Source: Prochlorococcus marinus XMU1405 (GTDB lineage: Bacteria; Cyanobacteriota; Cyanobacteriia; PCC-6307; Cyanobiaceae). From it: a stretch of 64,000 nucleotides of DNA. The translations under genes were made by a program, and so were the position numbers. The notes under the pieces are model-generated. The model searched no databases. It worked only from the letters and a program-made list of their open reading frames with translations, and had not been told where the DNA came from. The DNA is taken from contig NZ_JAAORF010000003.1 of the NCBI RefSeq assembly GCF_017696275.1, positions 310,001 to 374,000 of the forward strand, written 5' to 3'. This document shows, piece after piece, positions 48,603 through 60,552 of this stretch (its first letter is position 1; every line of letters begins with the position of its first letter).

Positions 48603-49025
48603 ATGGAAGATAATAGAGTTGTTCCAATCAACAAGAATAAAGAACCAGAAATTGATACTTTAGGATTTATGTCTAAGACAATAGATTCTTTTCCTGTTCT
48701 TGAAAGAGATATTCTCCGATTAAGTTTAGGTCTAAGAGAACCTTATGAAATTATGCATTCATGCGATGAGATAGCTGAAATATTAAATAAGCCAAAAGAA
48801 CTAATTGATAAAAACTGGGCAACTGGAATGAAAAGATTAGGAGATATTGTTCAGGAAGAGAAATCAAAACAGGAAAATGAGGATGCTTATTCCGAAATCA
48901 GATTGCAAATGCATAATCACTTAATTAAAAAACTTCGTTCACTTAAGGAAGAGTGGAAACTGGATAATATTAGCCAAGTCACAGAAAGAATTATTCTTGC
49001 TTTTTTCAAGAATGATCTTAATTAA
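48603..49025 (+). CDS. helix-turn-helix (sigma region-4-like) protein, 140 aa
   Basis: FPVLERDILRLSLGLREPYE, then CDEIAEILNKPKELIDKNWA and TGMKRLGDIVQEE (about 31-85) follow the region-4 pattern, weaker than in 47281-48387. The C-terminal half (EIRLQMHNHLIKKLRSLKEE) is helical. Probably DNA-binding. In a two-gene unit with 48446-48601. Confidence 0.6.
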   Translation: MEDNRVVPINKNKEPEIDTLGFMSKTIDSFPVLERDILRLSLGLREPYEIMHSCDEIAEILNKPKELIDKNWATGMKRLGDIVQEEKSKQENEDAYSEIRLQMHNHLIKKLRSLKEEWKLDNISQVTERIILAFFKNDLN

Positions 49026-49559
49026 ATATATTGGTTAACCGATGACGGGCTAATAGAGGGAAGAGTAATGACGGGCTTATAAGGAGAAAGGACGACCGAT
49101 CACGCCCTATAAGGGAAAAGAGAATAAATACAACAAGTCTTCTTTAACACAACAAGCTTAGCTGGATATCCCTGAAAGATATCACTTCTAACTACTACCA
49201 CTAACTCTTTAACTAGGCTAAAAAAGTAATACTATAACAAGGTTTTGAACGGTAGTCCCCTTATAAGGGGAAGGTGAATGGAATCTCCCTTTAAAGTACT
49301 GTTAGCTGGATATCACTTTTTGATATCACTTCTAACTACTACCACCAACTACTTTAACTATATATATCAGTGATATAAGTGATATACATGTTATTAGGAG
49401 AGGTAAGAAGAGAAGAGTAAGAGAATACATCTTTTTAATAAACCCAATATTTTTGAAAGAAATTTGTGAATTGATATAAATACAAATAAGTAAGGGAATG
49501 CCCCCCGTACCACCCCATCGAAAACCACTCATAGATAACTAACAATTAACAATTAAAAA
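49026..49559. repeat. repeat-rich, GC-shifted intergenic block
   Basis: A ~57-nt direct repeat (49158-49214 and 49302-49360) starts TTAGCTGGATATC and contains CACTTCTAACTACTACCAC. Each copy carries two GATATC palindromes able to pair. CCCCTTATAAGGGG (49257-49270) is a perfect 14-bp palindrome; related sequences are GGGCTTATAAGG (~49073) and GCCCTATAAGGG (~49108). GACGGGCT occurs twice near 49045-49075. A minus-strand frame (49332-49532) is not trusted. Confidence 0.6.
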
Positions 49560-49880
49560 ATGAACAGAATACAAGAAATTAAGGATGCCCATCCTTGGCT
49601 TTCCTACGACGAAGTAGTGAAGGTTCTCCTCTATCATCATCAGGGTTCAATGTGGATACAGAACCTTAAGAGTGACACGCTTGAGAGGTCGATGGAAGGG
49701 TTCACAAAGCTTTTTAAATCTAAGACTAAGAAAGCCCTTAAACCCTTTGTAGAGTACGTTATAGGCGCGTACTACAACGGTTTAGATGAGCATGGCAATC
49801 AGATAGAAGAATCAAGTAGAGAAGAGACTTTCGAGCAGAGATGGAACAGGGCAAGAGCTATCCTTCTGAAGAGCAAATAA
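49560..49880 (+). CDS. phage-like hypothetical protein, 106 aa
   Basis: MNRIQEIKDAHPWLSYDEVV, then VLLYHHQGSMWIQNLKSDTL and FVEYVIGAYYNGLDEHGNQI. Soluble and helical. Codon choice is visibly more GC-rich (CTC, GGC, GTG, GAC, GCG) than neighbours, a sign of recent transfer. No family recognised; short proteins of this style are common in cyanophages and mobile islands. Confidence 0.65.
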   Translation: MNRIQEIKDAHPWLSYDEVVKVLLYHHQGSMWIQNLKSDTLERSMEGFTKLFKSKTKKALKPFVEYVIGAYYNGLDEHGNQIEESSREETFEQRWNRARAILLKSK

Positions 49881-49941
49881 ACTTGTTGACTCCTACCCTT
49901 TTCAGCTGCTATAAATATTAGTACACTTGTACTATATTACT

Positions 49942-50169
49942 ATGGAGGACTGGCAGGAATGGGGTTATCTAGAGGACGAAATATTAGTAAGAAAACGACG
50001 GAAGATTTGTATTACTTGCAATCACTTCAGGTACAGCACGACAAGTTCTTGTGTCACCATCCTTACTTGTCCCTTTCATCAAAAGCTTATTCCTCAAGGT
50101 GATCATCTAATTAAAGGATGTAGATACTGGAGAGAGAACAGTAGGATATTTGCGCCTGAAGCTGCTTAA
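49942..50169 (+). CDS. zinc-ribbon-like small protein, 75 aa
   Basis: ATG at 49942 (MEDWQEWGYLEDEILVRKRR). CITCNHFRY (C-x2-C), then SCVTILTCPFHQKLIPQGD and KGCRYWREN: five cysteines plus histidines in a treble-clef or ribbon-like arrangement. Same GC-shifted style as its neighbour; probably came in with it. Confidence 0.65.
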   Translation: MEDWQEWGYLEDEILVRKRRKICITCNHFRYSTTSSCVTILTCPFHQKLIPQGDHLIKGCRYWRENSRIFAPEAA

Positions 50170-50440
50170 GCTTTGGGTGCGTGGTTCTTTATAGAGAGCA
50201 TTCAACCTAGTCTATGACTGGGTTTTACATGCCTAGCTGGTATTGATTTGACAATCTGCTGGTATAAAAGACTCTCTCATTCCCTGAAAAGCATTGTAAA
50301 TACTACGTTTATTGATTTCAAAAAAAGTTTACTTCAAGCGATCTGTTTCTATATTTTTCTAAACTTTCTTAGACCAAATATCTTCGATAAACTAAACAAA
50401 ATGCTTTGGATTTGACTAACTTTCGAAAAAGTTAACAAAA
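50170..50440. other. intergenic before EVE gene
   Basis: No gene. Inverted pieces GAGAG (50200) and CTCTC (50273) and an internal CTAGCTGGTATTGA / CTGCTGGTATAAA similarity are visible. Part of the accessory block between the GC-shifted genes and the att-like site. Confidence 0.35.
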
Positions 50441-50528
50441 TACCATACCAGCACCATACCAGCAGCACTATTTCCCGCAAATTATAGACCATGACTGAAC
50501 CTAACTACTGGCTAATGAAAAGTGAGCC
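50441..50528 (+). repeat. presumed native target site at EVE gene 5' end (copy G)
   Basis: Two ACCATACCAGC units at 11-nt spacing (50441-50464), 26 nt, then ATGACTGAACCTAACTACTG and GCTAATGAAAAGTGAGCC, the first ~38 nt of the EVE gene. The order arm repeats, gap of about 30 nt, core is the same as in copies B and D, where the core is non-coding and degenerate. Confidence 0.6.
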
Positions 50529-50949
50529 TGATGCTTACAGCATAGATACTTTAAAAAATGACGGAGTAACTTTATGGGACGGAATAAGAAATTATCAGGC
50601 TCGAAATTTCATGAGAAAAATGAATAAAAGAGATAAGGTTTTTTTCTATCATTCGAACTGTAAACCCCCAGGTATTGTGGGACTTATGGAGGTAATAGAT
50701 CTAAATATTGTTGATCCTACTCAATTTGATAAAGATTCAAAATATTTTGATCCAAAATCAAAACCCGATAATCCGAGATGGGATTGTGTAAAAGTAAAAT
50801 ATAAATCTAAAGCAGATAAGATTTTAAGTTTACCTGAATTAAAGATTTTATTTAATGAAGATGAGTTATTAGTTGTAAAAAAAGGAAATAGGTTATCTAT
50901 ACTTCCTGTCAGAAATGATATTGCAAAAATACTACTAGAAAAAATATAA
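50491..50949 (+). CDS. EVE-domain (PUA-like) protein
   Basis: 152 aa. MTEPNYWLMKSEPDAYSIDT and DGVTLWDGIRNYQARNFMRK are hallmark EVE sequences; YHSNCKPPGIVGLMEV and FDPKSKPDNPRWDCVKVKYK follow. EVE domains bind modified bases in RNA or DNA and are common in modification-dependent restriction contexts, though single-domain forms are widespread. Length is typical, so the gene remains intact although its 5' end appears to be an integration target. Confidence 0.92.
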   Translation: MTEPNYWLMKSEPDAYSIDTLKNDGVTLWDGIRNYQARNFMRKMNKRDKVFFYHSNCKPPGIVGLMEVIDLNIVDPTQFDKDSKYFDPKSKPDNPRWDCVKVKYKSKADKILSLPELKILFNEDELLVVKKGNRLSILPVRNDIAKILLEKI

Positions 50950-50955
50950 AAATTT

Positions 50956-51207
50956 TTAATCCTTAAAATTCATTAAAAACATGTTGCCAATATAGAGTCT
51001 CGTTAAATCCCTATTTTGAAATCCTTTTTGCATCAAAAATCCTGCAATAGCAGCTTGTATTATCCTGTATTGATCCCAATTAGGATGCTCTTCAACAAAT
51101 TCTTTCATAGCCTTTTGAAGATTTTCTTGGAGTTCACATTTGAAACTTATTACTTCATCTTTATAGTTTAAAATTTTTGGATTTTCATCGTAATTTAATT
51201 CTTCCAT
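50956..51207 (-). CDS. DUF2811 protein
   Basis: 83 aa. VISFKCELQENLQKAMKEFV, then EEHPNWDQYRIIQAAIAGFL and NRDLTRLYIGNMF match the cyanobacterial DUF2811 pattern. Function unknown. Convergent with EVE, 6 nt apart. Confidence 0.85.
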   Translation of the reverse strand: MEELNYDENPKILNYKDEVISFKCELQENLQKAMKEFVEEHPNWDQYRIIQAAIAGFLMQKGFQNRDLTRLYIGNMFLMNFKD

Positions 51208-51518
51208 ATTAAAAAACTTGTTTAAATTTAAATCTACAAAATGTAGTTTTCTCCAAAATCACTAAATCGTCAACAAGCATTATTAAGATCCAGTCTCAGG
51301 TCATAGAATAATGAGAATTCAGTCATAAAGGGGGAGCTCATGGAAATTAATTTTGCAAAATTAAATCTTTCTGAAATATAAAGATTTATGTAAAATCAGA
51401 AGTTTTCCACATGCCTTAGATCGACAGATATGTTTAAAAAAAATATTGTGGAAAAGTTGTGAAAAAATTTTTTTTGGAGGGGGAAATATTTTCTAAAATT
51501 TCCAATTTTATTTATCTT
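51208..51518. other. intergenic with DnaA-box-like pair and a micro-ORF
   Basis: TTTTCCACA (51403-51411) and its inverted copy TGTGGAAAA (51447-51455) match the cyanobacterial DnaA-box form; TTGTGAAAA follows at 51457. Nearby A/T runs. A 13-aa frame (51340-51381, MEINFAKLNLSEI) has a strong AGGGGGAG site. Otherwise empty. Confidence 0.45.
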
Positions 51519-51890
51519 TCAATCCATTGATTCCCACATGTTTTTTATTTCATAAAATAAATTTTGTGCTATTGGTATCGGCCAATACATTTCGAAAGAT
51601 CTTGTTTGGTCTTGACTTTCAAAAACAAATCTTAAGCTCCATTCATTCTTTTTCCCTTCTAACTCAATAAACCAAGGAAGTTGTTCTAATTCCAAAGAGA
51701 TAGACTCCTCATCCATTAATTCATTTTTGATTCCTAGTAGTTGTTCATTAATTCTTAAAAGCAAAATATAAAGTGAATGAAATTCACTTTTTTGCAACTC
51801 AATTGACCAATTCTCGACACTAATCAAAAAGCAAAATTTGCCTTTTTTAAAATCTCTAAGTAATCTCCAACTTTTTGGGTCTTTTACCAA
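51519..51890 (-). CDS. DUF1818 protein
   Basis: 123 aa. SWRLLRDFKKGKFCFLISVE, NWSIELQKSEFHSLYILL, LMDEESISLELEQLPWFIEL and a final MYWPIPIAQNL match the cyanobacterial/plastid DUF1818 family. Function unknown. It starts 2 nt after rpoZ on the same strand, so cotranscribed. Confidence 0.85.
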   Translation of the reverse strand: MVKDPKSWRLLRDFKKGKFCFLISVENWSIELQKSEFHSLYILLLRINEQLLGIKNELMDEESISLELEQLPWFIELEGKKNEWSLRFVFESQDQTRSFEMYWPIPIAQNLFYEIKNMWESMD

Positions 51891-51892
51891 AA

Positions 51893-52129
51893 TTACCCAG
51901 GAAGTAAATCTGGTTGATCTTGTTCATCGCTTAGTTCAATAATTGACCTTTGAACTGGTTTAATAGTGGACTCCTCTAATAATCCATCAAAATCATCAAA
52001 ACGTCTTTGTTTTGCTCTAAAAGCAATTTTCACAGTAGTTAGGAATCTATTAGTTGATTTTCTTATCAAGCTCTCACCTCTTTTTGCAAGATCATTAGAG
52101 TCAATTCCTGCATTATTTGATATGTTCAT
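51893..52129 (-). CDS. rpoZ: RNA polymerase omega subunit
   Basis: 78 aa. [20 protein letters not shown], then [20 protein letters not shown] and [20 protein letters not shown] is the cyanobacterial omega form. It stabilises the beta-prime subunit and aids core assembly. Transcribed ahead of the DUF1818 gene. Confidence 0.92.
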   Translation of the reverse strand: MNISNNAGIDSNDLAKRGESLIRKSTNRFLTTVKIAFRAKQRRFDDFDGLLEESTIKPVQRSIIELSDEQDQPDLLPG

Positions 52130-52224
52130 TAATAAAAAATTTCTTTAGAATATATTTTACAATTTATTGGGCCAAATCAAAGCATAAATTACAAAAAGAA
52201 CTTAATTAATTCAAAAAATTTCAT

Positions 52225-53793
52225 ATGGAAGAAAATTTAACTGGAACACTTGCTATTGATTTAGGTAATACTAATACTGTAATAGCTTTTCAAGATCAGA
52301 AAGATATAAATTCTATATTAGTTGAAATACCAAATATCACTTCATCACCAGGAGTTATCCCAACAGCAGTTTGGTTCGAGAAAGCTTCAAAAAATTTAAA
52401 AATTGGAATAAGTGCTTTAAAAATGAGGGATAGCGCTAATTCGGATTTATTTTTTCATTCGAATTTTAAAAGATTAATTGGTAATCCTATTGAAAAAAAT
52501 CACCAAAAAAATATTTTAAATCCTAGTGAATGTGGCGAAAAATTTTTTAAATTTTTGTTGGCAAACATTCCTCAAAAATATGAAATTAAAAGACTTGTTT
52601 TAACTGCCCCGATCGATACATACAAGGGTTATAGAGAATGGTTAACTAACCTTTGCAATGAAGTGCCTTTTGATGAAATAGCGCTAGTTGATGAGCCTAC
52701 TGCAGCAAGCTTAGGAATCAACATACCATTTGGCTCAAAAATAATGACAATAGATATTGGAGGAAGCACGATTGATATGAATATAGTCAAAATAGAGGGC
52801 GGAGAAGGAAAATCTGGCCCAATAGCTGAATTATTAAAATTTAAAGGAAATGATGTAAGCTCAATATCAAAACAAAAAATAAGATGTGCTGAAATAATTA
52901 GTAAAATAGGCTCAAAAATTGGTGGTAAAGATATCGATCAATGGATCGTAGATTATTTTATTCAAGATAATAAATATCCAATTAATCTTCTAAAAGCAGA
53001 AGAAATAAAATGTAAACTGAGCTCACCTTTAATCAAATATGAAAGTGAGTATTCATTTAAATTATTAACTGAAGATTATCAAGAAAAAGAATTTTTCCTA
53101 AGTAAAGAAATATTTGAGAATATAATAATTGAGAATAATCTCATTAAACATCTTAATTCTTTACTTAAAGATTTACTAAATGAAGCAAGAGGTAAATTTT
53201 GCACAGTAGATGACTTAAGTGCAATTATTTTGGTCGGAGGTGGTACTCAAATACCAATAATTCAAGAATGGATAACAAAAAAAATTTCAAAAATTAAAAT
53301 AAAGTCTCCACCTCCTATTGAATCAATAGCTTTAGGAGCTTTAGCATTGACGCCGGGCGTAAAAATTAAAGACATCTTAAACAAAGGATTATCAATAAGA
53401 TTATTAAATAAAAAAGAACAAAAACATTTCTGGCATCCTATTTTTTACAAAGGTCAAACATGGCCAACTGAAAACCCATTGAAACTCATCCTTCAAGCAA
53501 GTAAAAATAATCAAAAAACATTTGAAATAATTGTTGGAGAAACAAAAAAACAAAGAGAATATGATGTAATTTTTGAAAATGGATTGCCAAAATTATCGGA
53601 AGTTCAAAATAATGAAGAAACTATAAAATGGGAAAAAACCCCACTCAAAATTGAACTAAAAAATCACTCTAATCTTGGGGAAGATAACTTAAAGCTTTTC
53701 TTCCAAATCAATAAAAAAGCTGATTTATTAGTTAAGTGTTTTAGTATTGGTGATGAATTTCTTGGAGAATATAATTTAGGTAATATATTCTGA
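52225..53793 (+). CDS. Hsp70/DnaK-family ATPase, divergent
   Basis: 522 aa. TLAIDLGNTNTVIAFQDQ (8-25) is the phosphate-1 loop, LVDEPTAASLGINI (~153-166) and MTIDIGGSTIDMNI (~174-187) the connect/phosphate-2 motifs, and AIILVGGGTQIPIIQEWI (~334-351) the adenosine motif. The C-terminal ~130 residues are short and unlike the DnaK substrate-binding lid, so it is not the main DnaK. Probably a specialised chaperone or chaperone-fold regulator. Convergent with pyrR. Confidence 0.88.
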   Translation: MEENLTGTLAIDLGNTNTVIAFQDQKDINSILVEIPNITSSPGVIPTAVWFEKASKNLKIGISALKMRDSANSDLFFHSNFKRLIGNPIEKNHQKNILNPSECGEKFFKFLLANIPQKYEIKRLVLTAPIDTYKGYREWLTNLCNEVPFDEIALVDEPTAASLGINIPFGSKIMTIDIGGSTIDMNIVKIEGGEGKSGPIAELLKFKGNDVSSISKQKIRCAEIISKIGSKIGGKDIDQWIVDYFIQDNKYPINLLKAEEIKCKLSSPLIKYESEYSFKLLTEDYQEKEFFLSKEIFENIIIENNLIKHLNSLLKDLLNEARGKFCTVDDLSAIILVGGGTQIPIIQEWITKKISKIKIKSPPPIESIALGALALTPGVKIKDILNKGLSIRLLNKKEQKHFWHPIFYKGQTWPTENPLKLILQASKNNQKTFEIIVGETKKQREYDVIFENGLPKLSEVQNNEETIKWEKTPLKIELKNHSNLGEDNLKLFFQINKKADLLVKCFSIGDEFLGEYNLGNIF

Positions 53794-53800
53794 AATAAAA

Positions 53801-54337
53801 CTACTCAAGAAAAACTCCTTCTTCATTATCTATATTTTTTAGACGTAGGCTTATACTTTCATTTTTACTAGTTGGGACTTTTTTACCACAAAAATCTGGT
53901 TGAATAGGTAATTCTCTATGACCTCTATCTACCATTACTAACAACATTATTCTCTGAGGTCTGCCCCATGAATATAGAGCATCCATTGCAGCTCTAATTG
54001 TTCTACCTGTGTAAATAACATCATCTATCAATAGAATTTCTTTTTTCTCTATGGGAATTGGAATATCTGTTGCCTTTATTAGGCGAGTTCCAACTCTATT
54101 TTGATCATCTCTATAAAAAGTTGGATCAATTGTTCCTTTTCTTATTTTGACGCCCGTCTTTAAGAATAATTCCTTTTCTAACACTTCTGACAAATCAATT
54201 CCTCTGGTAGGTATACCAATTAATAAAAGGTTTTCTAGATTTTTTACTATTTCAATAATTTCGGAAGTTAGACGTGAAAGGGTTTTCCTAAGTTCAACTT
54301 CCGTAAGTATAGTGATCCTTTTTGAGTTGTTAGACAT
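53801..54337 (-). CDS. pyrR: PyrR regulator / uracil phosphoribosyltransferase
   Basis: 178 aa. LIGIPTRGIDLSEVLEKELF, GTIDPTFYRDD and the PRPP loop ILLIDDVIYTGRTIRAAMDA (~101-120), then LVMVDRGHRELPIQPDF, are classical PyrR. In Bacillus it attenuates pyr transcripts and has UPRT activity; in cyanobacteria the enzyme role is more likely. Intact. Confidence 0.94.
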   Translation of the reverse strand: MSNNSKRITILTEVELRKTLSRLTSEIIEIVKNLENLLLIGIPTRGIDLSEVLEKELFLKTGVKIRKGTIDPTFYRDDQNRVGTRLIKATDIPIPIEKKEILLIDDVIYTGRTIRAAMDALYSWGRPQRIMLLVMVDRGHRELPIQPDFCGKKVPTSKNESISLRLKNIDNEEGVFLE

Positions 54338-54474
54338 GATTTATCAATAAAAAATATTCGTTCAATATCTTCATAAATTAGCAAAAGCTAACTATGTTTA
54401 ATATAAATTGTTAAAGAGTAAGGTTTGAGGTTAGATTTAAGGTTGGATCACATAACAATGAATTTGATCTAAAT

Positions 54475-56097
54475 ATGTCAAAAATTAGCAGAAAAAATAT
54501 AAATAAATTTAGTACTCCTCAGAGTCCTGTAGTTCTAGCAATACTTGATGGATGGGGATATCGGGAAGACACATCCGAAAATGCAATAAAAATTGCCAAT
54601 ACACCAATAATGGATTCATTATGGCATGCATATCCTCACACTTTAATTAGCGCCAGTGGATCTGATGTAGGCCTTCCAGATGGTCAAATGGGTAATTCAG
54701 AGGTAGGACACCTAACTATTGGTTCGGGAAGAATAATCCAACAAGAACTCGTTAGGATTTCAAATATTGTAAAAAATAATCATTTAAACCAAGTTAATGA
54801 GTTGCAAAAGATTGCTGATTCATTAAAAACAAACAATTCAACATTACACATAACTGGATTATGTTCTGATGGAGGCGTCCATAGTCATATTGATCATTTA
54901 TTGGGTTTAATAAAATGGGCTTCGGAACATGGCCTCAAAAAAGTTGCTATTCATATCATTACAGATGGAAGAGATACTCCCGCAAAAAGTGCATCTAAAT
55001 ACATAAATCAAATAGAGTCATGTATAAAAAAATTTAATACGGGTGAAATAGCATCTATTTGTGGAAGATACTGGATAATGGACAGAAATCTTTTATGGGA
55101 AAGAACAGAAAAAGCATATAATAATTTGACTGATCAAAGTATTAAAAAAACTAATATTTCTCCACAAGAATACATAAAACAGAGTTATGACAAAAACATA
55201 ACAGATGAATTTATAGAACCTATTCGATTGTCTGAAAACTATCTTAAGGATGGTGATAGTTTGATTTGCTATAACTTTCGTCCGGACAGAGCAAGACAAA
55301 TTATCAAATCTCTCTCAAATATAGAATTCTCAGACTTCAAAAGAAGGTTTTTCCCAAAATTAGATTTAGTCACTTTCACTCAATATGATGCAAACTTCCC
55401 CGTTAAAGTTGCATTTCCTCCTGAGTCTCTCAATAATTTTATAGGCCAAATAGTTTCAGAAAATGGACTTAAGCAATACAGAACAGCCGAAACAGAAAAG
55501 TATCCCCACGTTACATATTTTTTCAATGGAGGAGTAGAAATCCCTTTACCAGGAGAAGAAAGATATTTAGTTCCATCGCCAAGAGTCGCAACTTATGACA
55601 TGGAGCCAGCAATGTCTGCTCAAGAATTAACTATTAGTTGCTCTAAAGCAATAAAGAGTGGAAACTACGCTTTCGTTGTAATAAATTTTGCTAATCCTGA
55701 TATGGTAGGTCATACAGGCAACATGGATGCAACAATTGAAGCTATAGAAATGGTAGATAAATGTTTAGGTCAGATAGTTAAGGCTACTGGAGAAATGGGG
55801 GGAAGCATTCTCATAACTGCCGATCATGGAAACGCAGAGTTAATGAAGGGTCCATCTGGAGAACCTTGGACGGCACATACTATAAACAAAGTTCCTTTGA
55901 TTTTTATTGAGGGTGAAAAAAGAAAAATCCCAAATATGGGAAACGAAGTTTTCTTAAGAGATAATGCTGGATTAGCGGATATTGCCCCAACTTTATTACA
56001 GTTACTTGATCTTCCAATTCCAGAAGAAATGACAGGGAAATCTCTAATAAAAGAAATCGAGTTAAAAGGTTATAATAAAGTAGTTCAACATGTTTGA
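54475..56097 (+). CDS. gpmI: cofactor-independent phosphoglycerate mutase
   Basis: 540 aa. [14 protein letters not shown] (~19-32) supplies the first metal Asp; [20 protein letters not shown] holds the catalytic Ser; [46 protein letters not shown] and ITADHGNAE are all present. Interconverts 3- and 2-phosphoglycerate. In cyanobacteria this enzyme is controlled by the PII partner PirC (knowledge, not seen here). 25 nt before secG on the same strand. Confidence 0.97.
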   Translation: MSKISRKNINKFSTPQSPVVLAILDGWGYREDTSENAIKIANTPIMDSLWHAYPHTLISASGSDVGLPDGQMGNSEVGHLTIGSGRIIQQELVRISNIVKNNHLNQVNELQKIADSLKTNNSTLHITGLCSDGGVHSHIDHLLGLIKWASEHGLKKVAIHIITDGRDTPAKSASKYINQIESCIKKFNTGEIASICGRYWIMDRNLLWERTEKAYNNLTDQSIKKTNISPQEYIKQSYDKNITDEFIEPIRLSENYLKDGDSLICYNFRPDRARQIIKSLSNIEFSDFKRRFFPKLDLVTFTQYDANFPVKVAFPPESLNNFIGQIVSENGLKQYRTAETEKYPHVTYFFNGGVEIPLPGEERYLVPSPRVATYDMEPAMSAQELTISCSKAIKSGNYAFVVINFANPDMVGHTGNMDATIEAIEMVDKCLGQIVKATGEMGGSILITADHGNAELMKGPSGEPWTAHTINKVPLIFIEGEKRKIPNMGNEVFLRDNAGLADIAPTLLQLLDLPIPEEMTGKSLIKEIELKGYNKVVQHV

Positions 56098-56121
56098 ATA
56101 TTAATACAAATCTAATTTGCG

Positions 56122-56349
56122 ATGTTACAAGTTTTTAGTTGGATATGGGTATTTTCGGGAATTATTTTGATTCTATTGGTTTTACTCCATAGTCCGAAAG
56201 GAGATGGAATGGGAGGAATAGCTGCTAGTGGAAGCTCAATGTTCAATAGTGCAAGTAGTGCTGAAGCATCTCTCAATAAAATAACATGGACTTTTTTAAG
56301 TATATTTTTAGCTCTCGCAATAATTCTTAGTGCTGGTTGGATTTCATAA
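56122..56349 (+). CDS. secG: SecG translocase subunit
   Basis: 75 aa. Two TM helices (about 4-22 and 53-73), with LLHSPKGDGMGGIAASGSSM and FNSASSAEASLNKITW between them, the SecG signature. Assists SecYEG protein export. Downstream of gpmI. Confidence 0.93.
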   Translation: MLQVFSWIWVFSGIILILLVLLHSPKGDGMGGIAASGSSMFNSASSAEASLNKITWTFLSIFLALAIILSAGWIS

Positions 56350-56357
56350 GATTTTCA

Positions 56358-56388
56358 TTAAAAAAAGGGATCATTAAAATAATCCCTT
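56358..56388 (-). terminator. groEL terminator between convergent genes
   Basis: AAGGGAT/ATCCCTT 7-bp stem; on the minus strand it is followed by a T7 run, about 35 nt past the groEL stop. It may also work for secG on the plus strand. Confidence 0.75.
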
Positions 56389-56422
56389 AAATTAAAATTT
56401 CAATTAATAAACTAATTTTAAA

Positions 56423-58087
<1,665 letters not shown>

Positions 58088-58111
58088 TTAATAATTTTTG
58101 AAACAAATACT

Positions 58112-58423
58112 TTAGCTTACTACAGCTAAAATATCTTTTTCTGAGAGCAAGACATATTCATCTCCTCCCAATTTTATGTCTGTACCCGCATATTTGCTGT
58201 ACAAAACTTTATCGCCAATACTCACTTCTGGAGTTTGTCGAGAACCATCGTCATTAAGTTTGCCAGGACCAACCTGAGCAACTTCTCCAACCTGTGGTTT
58301 TTCTTTAGCTGAATCAGGCAAAAGAATGCCCCCAGCAGTTTTTTCCTCAGATGCGGAAACTTTAATAAATATTCTATCTCCCAGTGGTTTTACTGTAGAG
58401 ACTGTAAGTGAAACAGCTGCCAT
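58112..58423 (-). CDS. groS: co-chaperonin GroES
   Basis: 103 aa. [20 protein letters not shown], then [14 protein letters not shown] mobile loop and [20 protein letters not shown]. Lid of the GroEL chamber. No CIRCE inverted repeat is visible upstream. Confidence 0.97.
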
Positions 58424-60104
<1,681 letters not shown>

Positions 60105-60144
60105 ATATCCAAATATATATTTAACCTTCAATAATTTTAAATTA

Positions 60145-60549
60145 ATGGCAATTTCTCTAAAAGTTTTAGCTCCCAATAAAAATGTCTATAATGGCGAGGC
60201 TGAAGAAGTAATACTTCCTAGTACTACTGGTCAACTTGGTGTGCTTCCAGGGCATATTTCTTTAGTCACGGCTATAGATATTGGCGTTTTAAGGTTAAGA
60301 ATGAATTCTCAGTGGAAATCAATTGCTTTAATGGGGGGCTTCGCTGAAATTGAATCAGATGAAGTTATAGTTTTAGTAAATAATGCTGAAATAGGATCTG
60401 AAATTAATGTTCAAAATGCTGAACAAGATCTTAAAAAAGCAAAATTAGCAATTAGTAAATTCTCCGAAAATGAAAAAACTCCAGAAAAAATAAAAGCCTT
60501 GAAAGAGATTTCCAAGGCTGAGGCTAGGATTCAAGCTGCAAAAAACTAA
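60145..60549 (+). CDS. atpC: ATP synthase F1 epsilon subunit
   Basis: 134 aa. [40 protein letters not shown] and [19 protein letters not shown] form the beta sandwich; the C-terminal helices ([16 protein letters not shown]) follow. Central-stalk subunit, coupling and ATPase control. 40 nt after atpD. Confidence 0.98.
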   Translation: MAISLKVLAPNKNVYNGEAEEVILPSTTGQLGVLPGHISLVTAIDIGVLRLRMNSQWKSIALMGGFAEIESDEVIVLVNNAEIGSEINVQNAEQDLKKAKLAISKFSENEKTPEKIKALKEISKAEARIQAAKN

Positions 60550-60552
60550 TTT

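Noticed and set aside
49332-49532. 66-aa hydrophobic minus-strand frame
   Set aside because: It crosses one copy of the direct repeat, so its VVGGSS end is repeat-derived; no ribosome-binding site. Could still be real, but unsupported.
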